A stretch of 64,000 nt of DNA. Origin: Phytophthora quininea (lineage: Eukaryota; Oomycota; Peronosporomycetes; Peronosporales; Peronosporaceae). The stretch is taken from positions 1-64,000 of the forward strand of contig JAAVTG010000142.1 in assembly GCA_011947345.1 (NCBI GenBank), read 5' to 3'. Each line of letters starts with the position of its first letter. Positions within the stretch are counted from its first letter, which is position 1. Made by a program: the position numbers and the translations under genes. This document shows, piece after piece, positions 39,428-46,733 of this stretch. The notes below the pieces were generated by a model that worked only from the letters and a program-made list of their open reading frames with translations, ran no database searches and was not told where the DNA came from.

Positions 39428-41455
39428 TCAGCGACTAACCCGTTCCAGAATGTTCTGTGTGTATCCGGGGGCAGGGTCTTGGATAGCGGGGGTTTGCAGA
39501 AGCTGTTCGTGGCGCTCAATCTTGGAGTTCAACGCGCCAGAGCGGTGAAGAGAACGGAGGTGCTTAAGGACGGCACCGGAGCCACGCGAGCTGATGCCAT
39601 GTTCGTCGAGAAAGGCAGCGACGGATTTCTCCGCGCGGATTCCAACGGATAGCACCTGGTCGCAGAAGTTTGCTGCCGTCGTGTCGAGGACAAAGCCGTC
39701 ATCCAAGAACAGCTTCATGTAGGCAACTACCTGCTTGGCTTCGGATCGCTGCTGCTTCGTGATCGGTGCCCGCCACATTGGTGGTTCTTGAGCGTACCAA
39801 GCGTACCAAGTCGCGTGAAGGTGAGTTACTGCTGACCTGCGCTGCTTTTTCTTGATCTGACTGACATCGGGCGCGCTAGTTGCCGGCTTGTCTCGTTTGC
39901 GTGTAGGAGCTTGCAGCTTAGCCTCAAGCGCGTCCATGCGAGCATCTTGACGCTGGACGTGCTCGATAAAGTGGTTAATCACAGCAGCCTGGTGATTGAT
40001 GATCTTCTGTTCTGCGCTTGGTTTCGTCGGTTGCTGGAGTGTGGGCTTTGCAGGTGAAGGTGTGCTATCACCACAGGACGGCTCTGGACTAGCAAGATGT
40101 GACGACCACGCTAGTAATTCAGCGAACGAGCATCCTGCCTCTGCAACGCAGGCATCGATGCGCATGACAGCAGGGGCTTCAGCGTTCAAGGACTTCAGCA
40201 ACGGGTAGTGGCGGATCACACTTGAGGTGAGCACGTCGAGAACAGCTTGATTAACGTTGTTGCGGGCGGCTTGAAGGTTGTGGCAGGTGGTGAACAGGAG
40301 GTGCTGGAATCTGGAGATCGTGTCCCTCGTCTTCGAGTCGAATGCTGTTAAGTTTTGCAGCACCACAGATGCCTTCGCCTCGTGCCCACTGAGTATCTTG
40401 CTAACCTTGTGATCTTCTTTGCTGGTGTTGAAAATGTAGTTAAACCCCTTGTTTGTTGTGCTCATGTTCCAGGCACCTCGGTCGAAGATCCACCGTGCCG
40501 TGAGCTCATCACTCCCGTTGGCGTGCTGAGCACCGCCACGCCGGAAGGAGTGCGACGTCAGCGCTGTAGTGACTCCAGCAGCTGCAGCGATCCGGTCCAG
40601 CACGCGGTTCACGTGGGAGTAGATGGTTGGGGTCGTCTCCGCTCCTGCTGTCGTCGGTGGCCTGAGCCCAGTAGACTCAACAGGGTGGTCGAGGACCTCC
40701 AACAACGGCACGTCTGGAGTGAGTGAGATGGAAGCTTGGGCGGGCGTCTCGGGCAGATTGTCGATGACGTCGGGTGACGGTGCCGTCTGCATGACCAGGG
40801 CCAGCGCCATTGCTAGCAACGGGCAGGTCTCGAACTCTGTTCCGGGGAAGAGGGACAAACCTTGCTCCTCGGATGTCTTCATCCGGATGAAGCGCACGAA
40901 GAGTACGTTGCCGGCATCGATGGACACGTTGGTCTTGCGGAGAAGCGCAAGATCCGAGGCTCTCCCGAACAAGTGCCACAGGAGACACAATAGTGCAGCA
41001 TCCTGGTAGTCAGTAGAGCAGCTCGCATTAACATACAAATACACAAGCATTCGTTTTAAGTCAACCTTTGTACATGGTGGCGCCTTACTGACAAAGCCGC
41101 CGCCGTCACGCTTCATGCAAAAACTATCGAGAGTCTTCCCCATTTTCAGCAGGCGAGCTTCCAATGAGGCTCGATGCTGAGGAAACTGATCGAGCAGCCA
41201 AAGTTTTACCTGCCGATAGTACTGCATCGAGGTGTTTCGAGCCAGCGGCTTGCCTTTCCTGCCCTCATTAAAAGCGAGATGCATTCCAAACTTGTCCATA
41301 ACGGACACAAAACACCTCCCACTCTCATCACGCTCAATACACACACGCACATACTCTTCACTCACACCCTCAGACTTAAGAAACCTCATAAATGCCGCCA
41401 CTGCAGTTGCCTTTGCACGCTTCGTGTTGCCGGGCGCCAACTCCTCTAAACCCAT
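39428..41455 (-). CDS. Tyrosine recombinase YR-A, copy 3 (intact)
   Basis: 675 residues from ATG at 41455 to TGA at 39428; the best reference for the family. The C-terminus (ERHEQLLQTPAIQDPAPGYT, then QNILERVSR) aligns with that of YR-B (DPSPGHTQNIIELV), which supports this reading over the longer version in copy 1. All residues R165, K193, H302, R305, W329 and Y340 are present, so the enzyme may be active. Confidence 0.9.
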   Translation of the reverse strand: MGLEELAPGNTKRAKATAVAAFMRFLKSEGVSEEYVRVCIERDESGRCFVSVMDKFGMHLAFNEGRKGKPLARNTSMQYYRQVKLWLLDQFPQHRASLEARLLKMGKTLDSFCMKRDGGGFVSKAPPCTKVDLKRMLVYLYVNASCSTDYQDAALLCLLWHLFGRASDLALLRKTNVSIDAGNVLFVRFIRMKTSEEQGLSLFPGTEFETCPLLAMALALVMQTAPSPDVIDNLPETPAQASISLTPDVPLLEVLDHPVESTGLRPPTTAGAETTPTIYSHVNRVLDRIAAAAGVTTALTSHSFRRGGAQHANGSDELTARWIFDRGAWNMSTTNKGFNYIFNTSKEDHKVSKILSGHEAKASVVLQNLTAFDSKTRDTISRFQHLLFTTCHNLQAARNNVNQAVLDVLTSSVIRHYPLLKSLNAEAPAVMRIDACVAEAGCSFAELLAWSSHLASPEPSCGDSTPSPAKPTLQQPTKPSAEQKIINHQAAVINHFIEHVQRQDARMDALEAKLQAPTRKRDKPATSAPDVSQIKKKQRRSAVTHLHATWYAWYAQEPPMWRAPITKQQRSEAKQVVAYMKLFLDDGFVLDTTAANFCDQVLSVGIRAEKSVAAFLDEHGISSRGSGAVLKHLRSLHRSGALNSKIERHEQLLQTPAIQDPAPGYTQNILERVSR

Positions 41456-41542
41456 GCCTCTCTAGTCGGATAAACGGAAAATATGCGAGTGATATGCTTT
41501 TGACTGCCGTTTTGAGAGGAGATACACATATTTAACGGAGCT

Positions 41543-41563
41543 TTCCGACCCGATACGTCGGAA
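41543..41563. promoter_or_regulatory. 7-7-7 palindrome in element A, copy 3
   Basis: Identical to the other A copies. Confidence 0.6.
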
Positions 41564-42030
41564 TGGCTGGCTTACATGACTTGCCTTTTCTCTAGACATG
41601 CCATTGGTCAAAACTTGGGATCAGATGCGTAGCGATTGGTTGATAATTTATATTTGAACTTTCATTGGCTTTTAAGATCTATACAAAATCATAATGAAGT
41701 CGGATAAACTGCCATATTCAACCATACAAAGGCGAGTTTACAGGCGGATTCCCAGGCTCTAAAACGGCCTGTGGGCAAAGATAGAGGCAAAAACTAAAAC
41801 ATGCATTTTTAGCGCTGCAGAGCCATGTGCTCTGCAGCCGGCAAATTGACAAATGATGCTCGGCCTCCAAAATCGGGGGCCACTAAAAGAGTGGGTACGT
41901 AAAAGCCTGTTCTTACGGGCAGCGTAAATACGCTGGCTTAGTGGCCACGTGTCCACACGAACTGTGTGGCTGGCATTCACTGCCGAGCTGTCATTCGGGA
42001 TTTTGCCGCTCTCAGGCGCAAGTCCCGACC

Positions 42031-42101
42031 GCTCATGATGCCCAGTGGATGGGCCCGAGCTTAAAACACTCGGTGGCGCTGGTTCGATTCCAGCCATGAG
42101 C
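42031..42101 (+). tRNA. tRNA-like sequence in element B, copy 3
   Basis: Identical to copies 1 and 2. Confidence 0.7.
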
Positions 42102-42105
42102 TACA

Positions 42106-42132
42106 GTGCGTGTGCGTGTGCGTGTGCGTGTG

Positions 42133-42196
<64 letters not shown>

Positions 42197-42211
42197 TGTG
42201 TGTGTGTGCGC
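42106..42211. repeat. (TG)n microsatellite, element B copy 3
   Basis: The shortest of the three tracts. It ends GTGCGCGTTGAGG where the others read GTGCGCGCGTTGAGG. Confidence 0.9.
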
Positions 42212-42418
42212 GTTGAGGTTAACATTGCTGTTCCATTCGGAGGTTAAGCTCTGTGTTCGATGCCGCATACAAATTCATGTTGTGTGTACTCTGTGACGAG
42301 GTTAACTTTGCTGTTCCATCTGGAGGTCAAGCTCAGTGTTCAACGCAGTGTAGTGTGATGTATCTAGTGTTGTAAAGCATGTAATACACCCTGTATTAAC
42401 CGTTATGATTGACTCATC

Positions 42419-42952
42419 CTATGCTTCTGTGGCGTTGAGCGAGTTGTCTTCTACAGCTTCGTCGTCGATGAAGGCTTTGCGGACAAGCAGGCGGCGCTCC
42501 TTCTCGAAGGCTGCGACGACGGTGGGATTCACGTGGCATCGAGGCTCCCAAGTCGGCTCCCAGTCCACAAGGTAGTACGTGGTGCGGTTCTCACGCTTCC
42601 AGTTGACGAGCTTGCGCACGTAGTGCTGGGGCTCATCTTCTGGAGCGTCGACCGCGCCTTCGTCGTCTGCAGCCTCCGCGTCAACGCCAGCGTCTTCGGG
42701 AGGGACAAGCCACTCGTGTACATCGTCCAGCGTGGGGCGGCGCTTCTTCCGATCGGCAAGAGCAGCGAAGATCACCTCGAGAGCTTCGGGGAGGAGACTT
42801 GCAGAGGCGACAGTCGTGTTCAAGGTAAGTCGAAGGTGGCGAATAACTTCATCCCTGACACGTATCTTGAACGTCTTTCCAACAGCGATACAGAGGCCCT
42901 TGAACTCCTGCCTTGAGCTGACCGCTTTCTTCGAGGGCTTGCGTGAAGGCAT
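42419..42952 (-). CDS. Chromodomain protein of element B, copy 3
   Basis: Identical protein to copies 1 and 2, uninterrupted. Confidence 0.75.
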   Translation of the reverse strand: MPSRKPSKKAVSSRQEFKGLCIAVGKTFKIRVRDEVIRHLRLTLNTTVASASLLPEALEVIFAALADRKKRRPTLDDVHEWLVPPEDAGVDAEAADDEGAVDAPEDEPQHYVRKLVNWKRENRTTYYLVDWEPTWEPRCHVNPTVVAAFEKERRLLVRKAFIDDEAVEDNSLNATEA

Positions 42953-43049
42953 GGCTGCGTGTTGCGGGTGTAAGATGCAGAATGAACTTTCAATTTCGGA
43001 GGGACAAGCGGCTGCAAGAACGACTGGCCGCGAAGGTGCGATAATGAAA

Positions 43050-45090
43050 TTAAGCTGCAATCACTAACTCAATGATGTTCTGCGTGTGTCCCGGTGAAGG
43101 ATCCATGATGTGACCTCCTCGTTGTAGGTGATTGAAGCGTGCGACGTGTTCATTGAGCAAACCAGACTTGTGGAGCCCCGCAGGTACTTCAACACATTGT
43201 TGCCACCGCGCGCTTTGATTCCATGACCACGAAGAAATTCCAGCACCGCGACTTCGGCAGCAGCCCCGACCTCAAGGACATCGTCTCGATAGCGTGGTGA
43301 GCTTTCAACAAGCGTGAAGCCGTCGGTCAGGAAGATTTTCATGAAGCCAACAAGCCACTTCGCGTTGGACCGAGTGTGCTTTGTAGCGCCGTCGGTCGAG
43401 CTCCACATCCGCGGCTCTTGAGCGTACCACGCAAACCAGGTGTCTTTGAGGCTCGAAGCTGGAGAGGTACGTCGTCGCTTGGATGGCTGTTTGTCGCTAC
43501 TTGTATCCTCACTTGTTTCCTGCAGTGTTGGTGTCCGTGCGTGTTTGTTGCAGAGCTTAGCCTCCATTACTGTCAAGCGAGCGTCGAGTGTCTTGTTCAC
43601 TTGAATTAGTTGTTCAATCAAGGCGGTTTGATGGAGAAACACGGGATGCTTGGTAACATCGGTCGATGCTTCTTGTGGGGCCCCGGTATGTTGTTCCTCG
43701 GTGGGTTTTGGATCACAGGTCAGGTGAGACGACCAAGCCAGCAAGTCATTGACACAGAAGCCTTTCTCGACAGCACAAGCCTCCAGCCGCTGGATCGCAG
43801 GGCCATCAGCCGAAAGAGCCTTCAACGCTGGGTAGTGGCGGAGTAGGTACGCCATGAGAGTCTCGAGCACTGGTGCGTTGACGTTATACTGTGCGGTGTC
43901 AAGCCCAGACGAAGCGACGAATAGCGCTGATGCAACGGAGGCAATTTTCTGGTGCGTGTCCGAGTCGAAGGCGTCGAGCGACAACAGCGGGACTTCTGCG
44001 TTGGGCTTGCGGTTGCTCAAGACGCGAGCAATCTTGTGGTCTTCTGCTGGAGTGTTGAAAACATACGCGAAGGCCTTGTTCGTCGCTGTCATATTCCACG
44101 CGCCTCGGTCGAAGATCCATTGCACGCACATCCGGCCCCGTTGGCATGCTGATCTCCTCCACGACGGAAGGAGTGCGACGTCAAGCGTTCCGTGACACCG
44201 GCCTTCTGTGCGATTCTCCCAAGACTCTGTTGACATAGCTATGGATTCCGGGGCGTCGTCGGTAAGCTTCTCCCCATCTGCAGCGTCTTCGGAGGTTTGA
44301 AGTGGAGCAACGTCTTCGGGGTGGTCGATCAAGTCGATGAGAGGCGCAGTCGGAGTCAGAGTGGCTTGCACGTTCGCGTGCTGATCAGGAAGCTGGCTCA
44401 AGAGCGAAGCTGTCGGTGCAGACTGTGTCGCGAGGGCAAGGGCGATGGCGAGCAGCGGGCACGTGGTGAAGTCGTCATCGGGGAAGAGTGAGAGCCCTTG
44501 CTCTTCCGAAGTCTTGATGCGGATGAAGCGGACGAAGAAAATATTCCCGGCGCCGATGGAGAGATTCACCTTGCGAAGCAGCGTGAGGTCAGACGCTCGT
44601 CCGAACAGGAACCACAGCAAGCACAGCAGCGCGGCGTCTTGGTAGTCGGAAGCCGTGGAAGCAGTTGAATACAGGTGCATGACCACCATCTTGAGCGACT
44701 TCTTGGTACACGCTGGGGCCTTGTTGACGAAGGTCCCAGACTCTCTCTTCATACAGTAGCGCTCCAGCACTTGGCCCTTCTTGAGCAGCGCCTTGTCTGT
44801 AGCTTGGCGAACCTGGGGAACTGGTCCAGCAGCCAGTTCTTGGCCTGTCGGTAGTACTGCATGACCGAGTGCCTGGCCAAGAGCTGACCCTTGCGTCCTT
44901 CCTTGAAGGCCAGATACATGCCGAACTTGTCCACCACCGCTTCCAGGACAAGCGGGGCATTCTCGCGCGCCATGCACACGGCGAGATACTCCCAGGTGAC
45001 ACCTTCATCAGCTAGGAACTTCTTGAACGAGCGCGCTGCGCTCTCGCGTGCGCGTTTCGTGCTAATCGGTGCGAGGTCGCGCAGGCTCAT
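43050..45090 (-). CDS. Tyrosine recombinase YR-B, copy 3 (several frame breaks)
   Basis: Besides the shared break near the CCCCGG run, this copy has extra 1-base losses in homopolymers: GGGG for GGGGG near 44817, CCC for CCCC near 44220, CC for CCC near 44133 and CCCC for CCCCC near 43178. They garble short stretches. The region between R165 and the HSFRRGG box is read in a wrong frame (the box itself is lost), and the extreme C-terminus is shifted. The stop at 43050 is assigned by comparison with copy 1. Confidence 0.8.
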
Positions 45091-45180
45091 CTTGGGTCGG
45101 AGAGGTCGGAGTTTTCGTGTTATTCAGGAAATATGTGAATGAGTTGGCATTTGTATGGACATATCAATAACAGAGGGGGC

Positions 45181-45201
45181 CTCCGACCCGATATGTCGGA
45201 G
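45181..45201. promoter_or_regulatory. 7-7-7 palindrome in element B, copy 3
   Basis: Identical to the other B copies. It lies 160 bp from the methyltransferase ATG, so it now forms part of that gene's upstream region. Confidence 0.6.
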
Positions 45202-45358
45202 CTGCGGCTGGACAGCCTTTATAAGCGTACCCGCCCTGTGATTGGCCAAAAAGGAGGTGGATATCGATATGATTCGTTAAAACTCGGATGCAACACTCTG
45301 ATTGGTCAGTAGCTTTGATAGTGAGTTCTAGTACGGTCGGAGATTTAACGATATTCAT

Positions 45359-45362
45359 CCAT
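45359..45362. other. Right array boundary, CCAT core overlapping a host start codon
   Basis: Element B3 ends ...ATATTCAT and meets CCATGACGGAG. The last two bases of the core are the first two of the methyltransferase ATG (45361-45363). Confidence 0.75.
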
Positions 45363-45990
45363 GACGGAGCCCAAGCCGGTGTACTTCGACGACGACAGCG
45401 ACGAGGAGCAGAACCCCGGCGCCTTCATGTGGATCGAGGGCGACTCGCTGGCGCCGCCCTGCCAGAGCGAGCGCGACGTCGTGTCCAGGATCGTCGAAAT
45501 CGCTCGCGTGACCCCCGACGACGTGCGTCCAGTCGCTGCTGCTTCGCTCACTCCTCGCTAATGCATAACTCTTCTTGCTCTACTCTGCGCGTAGTACGTC
45601 ATGGACTTGGGCTGCGGAGATGGCCGCATCTGCATTGAAGCCGCTAAACGCTTCGGCGCGCGGGCCCGCGGCGTAGAGATCGAGGAGTTCCTCATCAAGC
45701 AGTTCCGGCAGCTCATCGCCGCCAACGGCCTGCAGCAGCTCGTGAGCGTCTCGCACGGCGACCTACTGGAGGAAGACCTGTCGAACGCCACCGTCATCGT
45801 CACCTACCTGCTGCCAGACGCGCTGGATGCGCTGACGCCCAAATTCGAGAAGTTGCTGAGGCGGAAAGACAGGAATCTCCGCATCATTTGCAACACGTGG
45901 GGCATCCGCGGCCTCACGCCGTCCGAGCGCCACGACGCCGGTCCCTACGACAACGTGCCGCTGTTCGTGTATAATAGCAGCGATTTCTAG
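45361..45990 (+). CDS. Class I SAM-dependent methyltransferase
   Basis: Two exons: 45361-45522 and 45595-45990. The 72-bp intron has donor GTGCGT, a CTAAT branch-like word and acceptor GCGTAG. Splicing in phase 0 gives VTPDD-YVMDLGCGDGRI, which restores the SAM-binding motif I. The protein is 185 residues: acidic N-terminus (YFDDDSDEEQ), motif I DLGCGDGRICIEAAKRFGA, the ribose-binding acidic residue in GVEIEE, and a motif with GDLLEEDLSNATVIV. It resembles small stand-alone methyltransferases of the FAM173/bacterial type that modify proteins, but the substrate is unknown. The recombinase array abuts the ATG, so the native promoter is displaced 19.5 kb upstream. Confidence 0.85.
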
Positions 45991-46024
45991 CCCTCGACGC
46001 ACAGGCAGGAGCCACTGCAGATGT

Positions 46025-46027
<3 letters not shown>

Positions 46028-46081
<54 letters not shown>
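46028..46081. repeat. (GA)n microsatellite
   Basis: About 27 GA units just downstream of the methyltransferase stop, in the space between two convergent genes. Confidence 0.95.
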
Positions 46082-46083
<2 letters not shown>

Positions 46084-46168
46084 CGACTTCCGACAGTAAG
46101 AGCACTCGTTGTTTCTGCTTAAAATCTACCACTTGGAGGTCTTCGTCGGTCCTGGAGATGCAGGTTGT

Positions 46169-46558
46169 TTAGGCGCTGCCTGACTTGTTGAGGCGGTGCA
46201 CCACGAACATGCTCGTGTCCAGGTAGGCCAGTGTCACGTTCTTGATGCAGTCTCGCTCCTTGGACGACAGCTCCGAGTCGGGCTTGCTGGCGCTGCACTT
46301 GTCCCAGGCCAGCGCCGTGATCTTGGAGATGGCCTGCTGGATCAACGCACGCTGCTGCTCCTCCATGATGAGCTGCTGCACCTCGGCGGCGCCCGCGGAA
46401 GCGCCTGCGGACGGCGTGGACGAGTGGGCTGATGAGTCGTAGGACGACACGGCCGGCGCGCTGTAGTCGTACGAAGGCTCCTCGTACGTGTAGGACTCGG
46501 ACGCGGGCACACTCGTGGGCTCTGACTCCTTGGTCTTGCCGAACCCGAAGAAGGACAT
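46169..46558 (-). CDS. Small Tim8/Tim13-like protein, degenerate Cys motifs
   Basis: 129 residues from ATG at 46558. An N-terminal 60-residue Ser/Tyr/Glu-rich region is followed by a two-helix hairpin: LIQQAISKITALAWDKC, then SKPDSELSSKERDCIKN and VTLAYLDTSMFVVHRL. Spacing and surrounding residues match the Tim10/DDP fold of small intermembrane-space chaperones (C-x3-C ... LSS.E..C-x3-C ... D). Only the inner Cys of each pair remains, however. It is probably a divergent Tim8-like protein that keeps one disulphide, acting in mitochondrial import. It is divergently transcribed from the gene at 46734 with 175 bp between start codons, likely a shared promoter. Confidence 0.55.
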   Translation of the reverse strand: MSFFGFGKTKESEPTSVPASESYTYEEPSYDYSAPAVSSYDSSAHSSTPSAGASAGAAEVQQLIMEEQQRALIQQAISKITALAWDKCSASKPDSELSSKERDCIKNVTLAYLDTSMFVVHRLNKSGSA

Positions 46559-46733
46559 GACTGCTGCTGCTACTGCTGCTTGGAATCAACTGCTTTGTCT
46601 GGATGAAAAGCGATCGGGATGAATACATGTACCAAGAGTAGCGTCCGGTGATCATAGTTAATGCATCGAAAAGATCGCTCCGTCCTCCCTATATTGCAAG
46701 CCCAACTCGCCTTTATTCGGAGAAGAGGAGCTG

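Larger units (their letters stand above)
38869..41721 (-). mobile_element. Element A, copy 3
   Basis: A 2853 bp copy, carrying the longest version of the G run near 39486 (GGGGG) and therefore the only uninterrupted YR-A frame with the expected C-terminus. Confidence 0.75.
41722..45358 (-). mobile_element. Element B, copy 3
   Basis: A 3637 bp copy, 12 bp shorter than the others mainly through a shorter TG tract plus several 1-base homopolymer losses. Its right end forms the array border and now lies directly against the methyltransferase start codon. Confidence 0.75.
25870..45362. mobile_element. Tandem array of Crypton-like tyrosine-recombinase elements, (A-B)x3
   Basis: Three direct 6.5 kb units begin at 25870, 32370 and 38869 and end at 45358. 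Their periods are 6500, 6499 and 6490 bp. Each unit is a pair of different but related elements, A and B, joined at 28721, 35220 and 41722. All seven boundaries contain CCAT. Each element encodes a tyrosine recombinase on the minus strand and has no reverse transcriptase, no long terminal inverted repeats and no staggered-cut duplication. Only the short direct repeat is present, as described for Cryptons, which integrate circles by site-specific recombination. Repeated integration at the same site, or rolling duplication, would make such an array. Confidence 0.85.

Noticed and set aside
25870..45362. LTR retrotransposon or DDE transposon as explanation of the array
   Set aside because: No reverse transcriptase, integrase or DDE transposase, no LTRs or terminal inverted repeats, and no target duplication beyond the CCAT core. 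The complete R-K-H-R-W-Y set of a tyrosine recombinase is present instead.
25870..45362. CRISPR array
   Set aside because: The repeats are 6.5 kb mobile units in a eukaryotic genome; no short regularly spaced repeats with unique spacers.
45366..45561. Separate small proteins for the two halves of the methyltransferase
   Set aside because: A 72-bp intron with GTGCGT/GCGTAG borders joins them in phase and restores motif I.
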